Positions 52,681 through 63,484 of a stretch of DNA of 64,000 bases are shown in pieces. The notes under the pieces are model-generated. The model searched no databases and had not been told where the DNA came from. It was given only the letters and a program-made list of their open reading frames with translations. The stretch is from the NCBI GenBank assembly GCA_037447655.1, contig JBBHKE010000652.1:1-64000 (forward strand), read 5' to 3'. This stretch comes from Zygnema cylindricum (lineage: Eukaryota > Streptophyta > Zygnematophyceae > Zygnematales > Zygnemataceae). The first letter of the stretch is position 1; every line of letters starts with the position of its first letter. A program made the position numbers and the translations under genes.

Positions 52681-53569
52681 TGTTTTTTTGTACTGTTGCT
52701 TGTTGAGCAGGAAGATGGAAATAGTGGATGGAGGTAGGGAAGGCGTAAAGTGGATCGTCGAAATGACGAGTTTTGGAATTGCTTAGCTCTTGGTGGAAGA
52801 GAAGAGCAGTGGAAGTTGAGAATAACGAGTTCCGGAATTCCTTTTTATAACTGGGTGACAACCTGACTGGAGTTCTTTGCGTGGTTCTCAAGATAACGAG
52901 TTTCGGAATTCTTTTTTTTCGTTGTGGATTCCCTGTCGCCTCATTGGCTCACAGTACCGTGAGACGTACGCTGTCAGCCGTTCGATGTCAAATTTTGGAT
53001 GCTCCGCGGACACGGTTTGGTACATTCCGGGTCGCTTCTGTAGCCTGTGACGTGACATCTGTCCTGTCCTTTCCATCGAAAAATTGAAAACGGGAGGACA
53101 CACTGTATGTTGCCCACGTGTTGCGTATTGTACGGATATCCGCGTACAATTCGTCAATTTGCGTACGGTATGTATTTACCCCATATAGCGTTTCCATACC
53201 TTTTCGCACATGAATTGTAAGCTTTGGACATCTCCTATTGGTAGGTCATAATCAAGGTGATAGGAGAAATAGATCAAAAGTTCGGTTGTGTCTTATAATA
53301 GGTTTAGTGCGAGAACGCCCATATAATTTGCACTTAAAAATGCAAAAGTCAAAAATATTGGCCTGACAAGCGCATCAATATGTTCGGAATTCACTTTGGA
53401 ATTCAGGGTAGTCTTGGTCTCTGTTTCCTGCAGCATCTACTTCGACGGATTCCATCTTTCTCTGACGTGTCTGCTCCGGATTACATCCTCAGAGCTTATA
53501 TCATAGATTTTAGTCTCATTCACGCGAAACACTGACAGGATGCCCCCCCGCTGCAACTTCAATGAAGCT
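52681..53569 (-). promoter_or_regulatory. Unit F HSP20-like promoter region
   Basis: TTATAAAAAG (52842-52851), about 165 bp before the ATG; TTCCGGAATTC at 52830-52840 and TTTCGGAATTC near 52901; CCAAT box at 52943-52947 next to the near-perfect palindrome CTCACAGTACCGTGAG (52948-52963). The distal part resembles that of other units and has no gene. Confidence 0.5.
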
Positions 53570-54658
53570 TGAATGAGCTGGATGAAGCCGAGGGAATTGC
53601 TGCCGCAAGAGTTTCAGTATTTGCAGCAGTCATCAACATTTGCTGCTTCCAAAGCACTTTTGGATATGTGATCCACTTCTTTTTTCAAACTTCAATTTCC
53701 TGCAGTCAGCAATGGAGTGATCGATTGCTCTTATCGCAATAGTAGCACTTCTTGCTTAGCTGCTCGAACCATGGTCGTAGTTCTGCCTTGCTGACTGATA
53801 TTTGCTGCTTGAATCAAATACAGTTCTCTCCATGGCATTTACAAGTCCAATCTCTTTCAGGTGATTAATAGAAGAGTTTTCAAAGACGATTTTTTAAATA
53901 CAACAAGGTTACTGCACCCTATATTCTCGTGGCAGCGACATCAGCAGTATCAAAAAAATTGTTCCTTCTACAAAAGCGATCGTCCGCGCGTCTGCTTCAT
54001 TGAACAGATTATAGAGTTTAGTTACATGTTCTTCCATAGACTTTGCGGGCTCTTTAATTGATCAGTAGATTTTCTTTATTAAGATTACTTTTGCCATTGG
54101 AGACTCGTCCACACACTTGTTTCCAAAGCGTGGCACACTTCCCAGGCTCTCAATTTTGTTTTTATCCTACTTACTTGGCTATTAGCCAAACCTCCGATAA
54201 TAATTACTCTAGCTTTTATATCTCCTTCTGTCAAACTAGCTATTCGAGTTCTTATCTGTTTCAGAGATGTTGCTTGCATTGGTAGGAACAGGTTTAGCTT
54301 TTCATTTTGTAACAATTGGCCAACGATCGTTTTCTTGCAACACGATTTCAGCATTGATTCTCCAGTATCCGCATCTGCTTCATTGATATTAAAGGATTTA
54401 GTAGTTACATGTTCTTCTTAGACTTTGTTCCAAACCTTCCGTAGTAATTACCTAGCTTTTATTTCTCCTTCTGTCCAACCGGCAATTTGAGTTTTTTCTG
54501 CCTGAGAGACATTGTTCACGTCAGCAGGAACAGGTTTAGCTTCTTATTTTGTAACAATTGACCAACAATCCTTTTCTTGTATCAGAATTTCAGCCTTGAT
54601 TCTCTAGTTTATATAACCAGTTCCGTCAAACTTTTCTAACCGTAAAATATGGATGCAT
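53570..54658 (-). pseudogene. Gag-like remnant, unit F, with partial internal duplication
   Basis: A first copy runs from about 54370 to 53570 (LLQNEKLNLFLPMQATSLKQ, RIASLTEGDIKARVI, RAWEVCHALETSVWTSLQW). A second, partial N-terminal copy lies upstream, 54369-54658, with its own MHPYF-like start at 54658. The joint is at CCAGTATCCGCATCTGC. Both are interrupted by stops. Confidence 0.65.
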
Positions 54659-56852
54659 AAACTGTGAATCGGTGTTTGACAATATGATGAAGTAAGTGAC
54701 TAGCAAATAATTTCAGAAATTGAGAAACATACAAAGATGCAAGCTGAAAAGGAACTACAAAACTGAAAAAACAATTCAAGCTGGAAAATGACTCCAGTAA
54801 ACAACATTTTATGAATTAAGTACCTATGCTGGCAGAGTGCAGAGACAGAGGACTCATCTCACTGACTAGATATAATCTAGAAGTGACGGCGTTGTTGCTG
54901 AAATCTCTGGCTGCAATTTTGCCTAGGCTGCTAGTACAAAATCACCTGCCTGGTTAATTAATTAATTAATTAATTAGATTCAGTTAATTAAAACTGAATC
55001 TAGTTCTTAAGCCGCTCTTCGCAAGCTAAGCTGCTCTCTAGCAGTCGCAAAGAATGGCAATGAAAGGTGCAATGTGGAGTCTTCTATAGCACACTGTAGA
55101 GTTGTAAGTGTCGGATGATGTCATTTTTCTCACAGTGACTATCCAATGCTGCCATGCTGCAAGGTATGCGACAAATCTGGAGGCCTATCCAGCTTTGCGC
55201 TTCCGAATCTCTCAAACCCTAAATGTCCTTCCATTCCTCTCCACATTAAATCTCCGCATCTCCTTCTTCGTATCTACCATGTCAGCATCCCTCCATTTGA
55301 CTATCTTCGTTGAGGAGATCTTTACCACGAAAAAATAGGAAAGGTTGAACCGAAAAGCTGCAATTTTGTAAAATAATTGTTCTAATTTGAAGTGGGACCA
55401 ATAGGAGATCCAAAACTGTTTCGGCAGCAGATGGAAAAACTGAACTTGGAATGTCAATCGAAATGAGTTTGAATTTTATAGCACAGCTGTACAGGGGGCG
55501 TATGAGGTGACAGTAAAACAGCATTTTATGAACTAAGTAGCTATAGGTTGGCAGAGTGCAGAGACAGAAGAGTCATATCACTGACTAGATATAATCTAGA
55601 AGTGACGGCGTTGTTGCTGAAATTTCTTGCTGAAATCTGTGGCTGCTATCTCGCAGGCTGCTACTACGAAATTACGTTAATAGAAATCGATTATAATTTT
55701 TAAGCTGCTCTCTGGCGACTGCCAAGAATGACATGAAGGTGCAATGTGGAGTCTTCTATAGCCCAATATATAGTTGTAAGTGTCGGATGATGTTATTTTA
55801 TTTTGTCACAGTGAGTATCTGATGCTGCCATGCTGCAAGGTGTAAAAATCTGGAGGCCTATCCTGCTTTTTATGTCTGAATCTCTCGAACCCTAAAATGT
55901 CCTTCCTTTCCTATCCACATTAAATCTGCGCTCATCTCCTTCTTCATATCTACCATGTCAGCACCCTCCATTTGACTAGTCTCGTTGAGGAGATCATCAT
56001 CACGAAAAATTAGGAAAGGCTGAACCGAAAAGATGATATTTTGTAAAATAATTGTAACTTGTTAAAGGAGTCCAACTCGAGATTCAAAAACTGTTTTGGC
56101 AGCAAATGCAAAAACAAGACTTGGAATTTCAATCAAAACGAGTTTGAATTTTTAGCACCGCTGTACAGTCGGCATATGAGCTGCCAAATGTTTAATTTTA
56201 TAATTGAAAATGTTGAATTGTTTTGGTGGAACATCAAGGTTGTTGTATTCATTTGGATCACATTTTAGGGACAGAAAATGGCAACTTTGGAGGTCGAAAT
56301 TTTGGCTTATCTTGGATGGTCATTTTGAAACTTGACCAAAATCTTCAGTTTCAGTCTAGGCTGGCACGAGACATCAACCTCAAGATGAATTGTAAAATTT
56401 AAGGATACATTGAAAATACAAACCGCATCACTTAGCAAATTCATTTCAAAAAACAGACTATCCTTTTGACCGTGATCATTTTTCCATAGAAGATCAGCAA
56501 TTTTTTTGATTTATATTTCATTCGCTTTTTCCCTTTGTTGACATTTTCTGGTTTATGTACATCTCATGGCTATACTACCCTTCATTACTCGCGGAGATGG
56601 AAGCCACATATCTGGCACCACCTGTCAATATCGTACATTTGTGCTTGCAGTCTTTTCCCTCACTCTTCAAAGATCTAACAGAACTAAAAATCTAAATGAT
56701 AGCTGAATCCACTTCTCCTGTCCCTCGCTTATCTATCTACACTAAACCTCCATTTGGCTAATTCTGTCTCTTTCTTCCCCTCCAACGTTTCCTACATCAT
56801 CATCCGTCACCGTATCGTCATGTGGCGCGTCTTCAACGGCTCTTTCTTCCAG
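54659..56852. other. Spacer, unit F to unit G, with internal duplication
   Basis: The block beginning near 54800 (CAACATTTTATGAATTAAGTA, GGCAGAGTGCAGAGACAGA, AGTGACGGCGTTGTTGCTGA) recurs from about 55517, so part of the spacer is present twice. A TTAA microsatellite lies at 54954-54976. No recognised gene. Confidence 0.6.
54954..54976. repeat. (TTAA)n microsatellite
   Basis: Nearly six units of TTAA; other units have a single ATTAA-like site in the corresponding place. Confidence 0.95.
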
Positions 56853-57656
56853 TCATTGTGGACGCCGCGGGACTGTCACAATCACAACACCTGCCGTAAT
56901 TGCTGACGTGGCATCCTCCAGCACAGCGTCTTTCGGCAGCGCGACGCGACGCACTCGACATCCAAACCTTCGCCCTCGAAGCAACACCTGTCCGTCTTCC
57001 CCTTCGTCGCCACGTGGCAGCTTGCGGTCCACACGGATCTCGAGCCCATCGTTCACATGCGTCACACTGACATCATCAATCTGTGCGCCTGCCGCATCCG
57101 CTCGAAGCGTGTAACCGTCGACTGAGGCGACCACGTCCACCCGCTTGTGACGCTTGTCACACCTGTGACCCTTGTCACACTTCTCACCCTTTACGAGTGT
57201 GTCTCCCCTCTTCGCATGTCGGCGTTTTTTGTGATGCTCATGGTCGTCTTCGAAATGTTTGCCTTTCCCAGTGTGACGTCCGTGACGGTGACTGTCACGT
57301 CGTCCATGACTGTTTGAGACGGCAATCTCCATCGATTCAGTTGTATTTCCTCCCTCTTTGTTGAAATTGATGTCTTCAAGTTTCCTCTCTGTCTCTGTAT
57401 CAGAAGGAGATTTCCCTCGCCCGCCATGGCGATGATGTCCACCCTGACACCTGTGACATCTGTCACGCCTTTTTTCTCCTGTCCATCTTTTCTCCTTCAA
57501 GTGGCGCCACACCCCGCGTCCATGGCCGTGTCTCCTCCCCCGTCCATCCGCACATTTCTTCACACGGCCATGGCTGCGAGAGGGAGAACCCCTGTGTCCT
57601 CCTGGATGAGGGGAAGAGAGAGAGAGAGTTTCCATTACGATACTGTCGGCTGCCAT
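56853..57656 (-). CDS. HSP20-like protein with His-rich N-terminal extension, unit G (early stop)
   Basis: 267 residues from ATG 57656. It lacks about 30 residues of the first linker (RHL joined to KEKRWTGEK) in frame. The alpha-crystallin domain is complete, with conservative changes (GDEGEDGQVLLRGRRFG, EDATSAITAGVVIVTVP). A nonsense codon (GGA to TGA) directly after VPRRPQ deletes the acidic tail, at the codon next but one to the stop in unit C. The upstream promoter boxes are weaker than in E and F. Confidence 0.7.
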   Translation of the reverse strand: MAADSIVMETLSLSSPHPGGHRGSPSRSHGRVKKCADGRGRRHGHGRGVWRHLKEKRWTGEKRRDRCHRCQGGHHRHGGRGKSPSDTETERKLEDINFNKEGGNTTESMEIAVSNSHGRRDSHRHGRHTGKGKHFEDDHEHHKKRRHAKRGDTLVKGEKCDKGHRCDKRHKRVDVVASVDGYTLRADAAGAQIDDVSVTHVNDGLEIRVDRKLPRGDEGEDGQVLLRGRRFGCRVRRVALPKDAVLEDATSAITAGVVIVTVPRRPQ

Positions 57657-58569
57657 TGTTTTTTTGTACTGTTGAGCGGGAAGATGGAAATTGAGGAGAG
57701 GAGAGGGGAAGGAGGAGAGTGGAAAATTGAAATGACGAGTTTTGGAATTGCTTGATTGTGTGGTGGATGGTGTCAGCTCTTTGTGGAAGAGACGAGTAGA
57801 GGAAGATGGGAATAACGTGTTTCGGAATTCCTTATTATAACTGGGAGACTACTGTACCTGACTTGGGTGGTTTGCGTGGTTTTCAGGATAACGAGTTTTA
57901 GAATTATTTTTTTCGTTGTAGATTCCCTGACGCCTCATTGGCTCACGGTACCGTGTGGCGCACGCTTGGAGTCGTTCGTTGCGAACGGATTTTTAAAAAA
58001 TTCAGGATGCTTCGCGGACACGGTTTGGTACATTCCGTGTCGCTTCCTGAAGCCTTGCGTGACATCTGGGCAGTCCTTTCCAGAACTGAGAAAACACGTG
58101 GAAACTCAATATCAGTTAATTATTGTACTGTATGCGTATTATACGGTTTTTCGTGTAAAATAATCGTGTAGCCGTGCGTGGCAACTCATACAGCATTTCC
58201 GTACCTTTTTGCAGTTTCCGATACTAAAACCAAGCTTTGGACAGCTCTTATTGGTTGGGGTATGATCGAGGGCTATCGGAAGCATAGATCGAAAGTTCGA
58301 TTTTACTGCGTCCGTACATCTGTACTAAACTATTAAATTAACTTTAGTGCGAGAGACGACCATATGAAAAGCACTTAAAATGGTAAAAGTCAAAATGTTG
58401 GCCTGAATTGCAAATCAATATATTCAGAATTGATTCAGTAACTCGGTGAATTGCATCATGTTTGTTTTCCTGTAGCCACTACTTCTGTATCTCCTCCCGG
58501 TTAAGTCCTCTGAGCTGTTATCACTGAGTTTAATCTCATTCGTGTGAAATATTGATGCAACTTCAATGA
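57657..58569 (-). promoter_or_regulatory. Unit G HSP20-like promoter region
   Basis: TTATAATAAGGAATTCC near 57824-57840, a CCAAT box near 57937 with CTCACGGTACCGTGTGG, and GAATTC-type boxes as in other units. No gene further upstream. Confidence 0.42.
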
Positions 58570-59393
58570 AGCCTGAATGAGCTGGATGAAGCTGAGGAAA
58601 TTGCTGCCGCAAAAGTTTCAGCCTTTGCAGCAACCGCGATACGTGATCTTGCGGCATCAATTTTTTCTGCTTCCGTAGCACTTATTGATACAAGCTCCAT
58701 TTCTTTTGTCAAACTCCATTTTCCTCCAATCACCAGTGAAGTGACCGGTCTTCACGCAATAATAGTACGTCTTTCTTTTCTTGTTGCTGTTGTTCGAACC
58801 GTGGTTGTAGCTCTGCCTTGCTGATTGGTATTTGCTGCTTGAAGCAAATGCAGTCTCGCCCATGGCATTTGCAAGTCCTATCCCTTTAGGTGATTAATAG
58901 CTTTTTCAGAAGGCGATTTTTTATATACAACCAGGTTAACGCACCTTATATCGTAGCAACATCAGCGGTATCAAAACTTTTATTCCTTCTGTAAAAAGAA
59001 TTTCCCGCGCATCTGCTTCATTGAACAGATTATAAAGTTTATTTTCATGTTCTTTCATAGAATTTGTGTGCTCTTTAACAGACGAGTGATTTCCAAAGCT
59101 TGCCACATTTCCCAGGCTGTCAATTTTTTTCTTTTCCTATTCACTTGGCTATGAGCCAAAGCTCCCATAGTAATTACTCCAGCTTTTATTTCTCCTTCTG
59201 TCCAACTATCAGTTCCGAGTCTTTTCTGCCTCAGAGATGCTGCTCGCGTCTGCAGGAACAGGTTTAGCTTTTTATATTGTGAAAATTGACCATCAATCAT
59301 TTTCTTGCAACACGATTTCAGCCTTTATTCTCCAGGATATATAACCAGTTCCGTCAAACGTTTCTTACTGTGAATATGGATGCGTGGATGCAT
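58570..59393 (-). pseudogene. Gag-like remnant, unit G
   Basis: AMGETAFASSSKYQSARQSY, then YYCVKTGHFTGDW, a knuckle in which the His and middle Cys survive but the first and last Cys are Tyr and Trp. The upstream frame has ASLRQKRLGTDSWTEGEIKA and RKKLTAWEMWQALE. The start codon region (59393) carries a small duplication (TGGATGCGTGGATGC). Confidence 0.68.
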
Positions 59394-61576
59394 AAACCGT
59401 GAACAGTGTCTGAATCAGTGTCTGACATCATGATGAAGTGACTGGCAAGTAATCTCAGAAACTAAGAATCAACCACATACAGAAGCCAAAAGCAAGCTGA
59501 AAAAGGAAGTACATAACTGAAAACATAATTCAAGCTGGCAAACGACTCCAGTAAACACAAAATTTATGAATTAAGTAAAGGTTGGCAGAGTGCAGAGGAA
59601 GAGGAGTCGTATCACTGACTATATATAATCCAGTGGTAACGGCGTTCTTGCTGAAATTTCTGGCTGAAATCTGTGGCTGCCGTCTTGCAGTCTGCTAGTA
59701 CAAAATCACCTGCCTTGTTGACTGAAATTAACTCTAGTTCCTAAGCCGCTCTTCGCAAGCTAAGTTGCTCTCTGGCGACTGCAAAGAATGACAATGGATG
59801 GTGCAATGTGGAGTCTTCTATGGCTGTATAGTTGTAAGTGCCGGATGATGTCTTTTAACAGTGACTATCCGATGCTGCTATGCTGCAAGGTGTAAAAATC
59901 TCTCCGCTCATCTCCTTCTTCGCATCTGCTATGCCAGTACCCTCCATTTGACTAGATTCATTGAAGAGATCATCATTACAGAGATTAGGAAGGGTTGAAC
60001 CAAAATTTTGTAAACTTGTTAAACTAATTTCAAATGGGCCAATAGGAGAGTCCAAAACTGTTTTGGCAGCAGATACAAAAAACTGGACTGGGAATTTCAA
60101 TCGAAATGAGTTTGAATTTTATAGCACGGCTGTACTGCTGGCATATGAGCTGACAAATATTTAATATATTTCTTGACAATCTTAAAGTATTTTGGAGGAA
60201 AATCAAGGTTGCTGTATAACACATTCCCTCGTCTTTTGAAAGGCATGCAAGTCACTCTGCAAGAATAATTTAACAGCTTCATCGAAAAGTAAAAAACAAT
60301 TTTTGTTTAAAATATGTTCAGATATCTGATGTCCTTTTTTTCCTATTCACATTAAATCTCCAAGTATCTCCTTCTTCACATTGCACCATGTCAGCATTCC
60401 TCCATTTGACTAGCTTCGTTGAAGAGATCATCTTAGGAAAGGTTGAACCAAAGAATGAAACTCTACAGAAGACTTGAGCTATTTTGAAATGAGACCAATA
60501 GGGGAGTCCAAAACTGTTTTGGCAGCAGATGCAAGTACTGGAAGTGGAATTTCAATGTAAATGAGTTTGTAAATAAACTTTTCACACGGCTGTTCAGACA
60601 GCGTATGACCTGACAAATGTTTAATATTATTATTGAACGTGGTCAAGTGATTTGGAGGAACACCAAGGTTGCTTTATCAATTTGGATCACATTCCTTCAT
60701 ATTTTCAAAGGCATGCAAATCACTCTGTATGAATATGCTAACAACTTAGCAGTTTTTCAGAAAAGTAAAAATCAATTTCTGTTTAGAATTTGTTCAGACA
60801 TATGCTTAATGGAAGTATAAATAGATAAGACTTTGATGACAAAAAACCAAGATTGTAAACGATGAAATTGGAGGGACAGTTATTACGATGTACCGAACCT
60901 AGTCTTTTTCCACACTATAATCGACAATGTTCAGGCACGTTTTCCAATTGTCAACTTTAAAGCCAATGGTAGGAGAAGCTGGGTTTTTTCTGCTGTGACG
61001 AACGGTTCCTAATGCATTTTTTATTTCCATCAAAATCGAACTTTTATTCCAAACACACAAATGTGCACTGATAAGCCTAGATGATCATCCAGAAGTATGC
61101 CACTCTTTAATGACAGAATTCGGTCACTTTGAAGATCGAAGCTTTGGTATATCTTTAATATTCTTTTTAAGCCTCGACCAAAATCTTCAACTTCAGTCCA
61201 GGCAGGCCCAAGTCATCGATTTGAAGATGAATTGTAAAAACAGAGGCAACAATGTCAATACAATCCGCATCACAATTTAGTTCATTTCAAAAACATACAA
61301 CCATTTCAAAGGTGATCCTTAGTCCATAACCATAATAAGATCAGAAACAGTTTCCCGAAAAGGTACATTTTATTTGTTTGCTTATTTGTTTTTCCCTTTA
61401 TGTACATCTAACTACACAACCGTCAAGGAATTAGGAATCACGTCTCTGGCACCGCCTGTCAATGTTATACATTTGTCCTTAACAATCTTTTCTCTCACAC
61501 TTCAAAAGTTTAATAGAACTAAAAATCTAAATGAGTATCAAATCCACTTCTCCCGTCTCTCGCTTATCAATCTACA
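59394..61576. other. Spacer, unit G to unit H, with internal duplication
   Basis: The block with CATCTCCTTCTTC, CAGTACCCTCCATTTGACTAG and TTTTGGCAGCAGAT (59905-60075) recurs from about 60355 to 60540. No recognised gene. Confidence 0.57.
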
Positions 61577-62579
61577 CTAAACCTCTATTAAGCTAACGCT
61601 GCCTTTTTCTTCCCCTCCACCGTTTCGTGCATCATCATCCTTCACCATGTCGCCATGTGGCGCGTCCTCGCCGGCTTTTTCTTCCAGTACCTGTGGACGC
61701 CGCGGGACTGTCACAGTCACAACTCCCGCCATAATTGCTGACGTGGCAGCCTCCAGCGCAGCGTCCTTTGGCAGCGAGACCCGACGCTCGCGGCATCCAA
61801 ACCTTCGCTCTCGAAGCAACACCTGTCCGTCTTCCCCTTCGCCGCCACGCGGCAGCTTGCGGTCCACACGGATCTCGAGCACATCGTTCACATGGGTCAC
61901 GCTGACATCATCAATCTGCGCGCCTGCAGCATCCCCTCGCAGTGTGTAACCGCCGACTGAGGCGACCATGTCCACCCGCATGTGACGCTTGTCACACCCG
62001 TGACTTTTGTCACGCTTCTCACCCTTTACGAGTGCGTCTCCCCTCTTTGCATGTCGGCGCTTTTTGTGATGGTCATCTTCATCTCCGGAACGTTTGCCTT
62101 TCCCGACGTGACGTCCGTGACGGTGATTGTCACGTCGTACGTGACGGTTTGAGACGGCAACCTCCATCGATTCGGTTGTGTTTCCTCCCTCTTTGTTGAA
62201 ATTGATGTCTTCGAGTTTCCTCACTGTCTCTCTCCATATCAGAAGGATACCTCCCTCGCCCTCCACGACGATGATGTCCACCCCGACACCTGTGACATTT
62301 CTCACGCCCTTTTTCTCCTGTCCATCGTTTCTCCTTGCCATCAGTGAGAGTATCTTTGACCGGCCATTCTGTCGGTTCTCCGCCTGCTGTCATATCCTCT
62401 CCCTCCCCTCTTGCACGCCTCAAGTGGCGCCACGCCCCTCGTCCATGGCCGTGTCTCCTCCCCCGTCCATCCGCACATTTCTTCACACGGCCATGGCTGC
62501 GAGAGGGAAAATCTCTGTGTCTTCCTGGGTGAGGGGAAGAGAGTGAGAGAGTTTCCATTGCGATACTGTCGGCTGCCAT
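61577..62579 (-). pseudogene. HSP20-like gene, unit H (frameshifted)
   Basis: The N-terminal frame starts at ATG 62579 and reads to the RGRYPSDMER segment; a two-base insertion at about 62228-62236 (CTCTCTCC) shifts the frame. The rest, open to 61577, contains the complete alpha-crystallin domain with GVVTVTVPRRP and the tail ending SVSLIEV. One change (CRERRVSLPK) lies in the C-terminal strand region. Apart from the single shift it is intact. Confidence 0.77.
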
Positions 62580-62960
62580 TTTTCCTTTTGTACTATGAAG
62601 CGGGAAGATAGAAATTGAGGAGAGAAGAGGGAAGGAGGAGAGGGGAAAAATGAAATGACGAGTTTTGGAATTGCTTGACTGGTGGTGTATGGTGTCGGCT
62701 TCTTGTGGAACAGACAAACGGTGGAAGTTGAGAATAATGAGTTTCGGGATTCCTTTTTATAACTGAGAGACAACCTAACTGGTGTACCTGTGTGGTTCTC
62801 AAGATAACGATTTTTGGAATTCCTTATTTTTGTTGTGGATTCCCTGACGCCTCATTGGCTCACGGTATCGTGAGGCGCACGCTGTGAGCCGTTCGATGTG
62901 ATCGGACTTTTAAAAAAAAATTGGATGCTTCGGGGACACGGTTTAGTACACCGCCAGTCG
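62580..62960 (-). promoter_or_regulatory. Unit H HSP20-like promoter region, truncated
   Basis: TTATAAAAAGGAATCCC near 62748-62764, GGAATTCC near 62817, CCAAT with CTCACGGTATCGTGAGG near 62850. Family similarity stops at about 62955 (GTTTAGTACACC), where the next element starts; no Gag-like remnant follows within the window. Confidence 0.45.
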
Positions 62961-63484
62961 CTATTAGAGTAAATAACGCTAATTCGGTGCCCTTTTTTCA
63001 AAAAAAAAACCTGAAATACAATCCATAATTATATTTTTTCCATTATTCCAATTAGGGTTTTATTTCAATTGGCGTTAATAATGGAAGTACACTGCGATGG
63101 AAATAGTGTTGCGTACGGACAGGGTATCTCCGTACGAAATGGTACTTTTTGAATTACAAAGGCATAAAAAGACATTTAACATTATTGCGCACACATGTGA
63201 ATGTGCACTGGAAGAAAGAGACGCAAAATCGTCGACAAAAATCACGTTCTCATGTGTTCGTCCGTCGACCGTGTGAACAGCACAACGTCGTACGAATTGT
63301 CAGATTTTGTACGGGTACACATATTAATGTAGACATCGAAAGGGCGGGTATTTATTATTCAGGACAACCCAAATTACAGTTAGGGATTAATTAGTATTTA
63401 TATTTTTTTTCAAAAAAAAAAAAATCGCGATTAGCGTTAATAACACTATTTTTTTTTACGCTATTTATTCCTTTACTCTAATAG
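62961..63484. mobile_element. Unclassified short element with inverted ends CTATTAGAGTAAA
   Basis: Left end CTATTAGAGTAAATAACGC and right end, inverted, CTATTAGAGTAAAGGAATA. A second internal inverted pair is ATAACGCTAAT / ATTAGCGTTAATA. No clear target duplication was found, so superfamily and exact borders are uncertain. ATTAGAGTA is also the last motif of the window (63992-64000), possibly the start of another copy. Confidence 0.5.

Noticed and set aside
36803-62579. HSP20-Gag unit as an LTR retrotransposon that captured a chaperone gene
   Set aside because: I found no direct terminal repeats, primer-binding site or polypurine tract bounding a unit; regular spacing and orientation fit tandem duplication better.
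63149-63394. 81-codon plus-strand open frame inside the inverted-repeat element
   Set aside because: No family resemblance, no second copy in the window for comparison, and normal chance length for this base composition.
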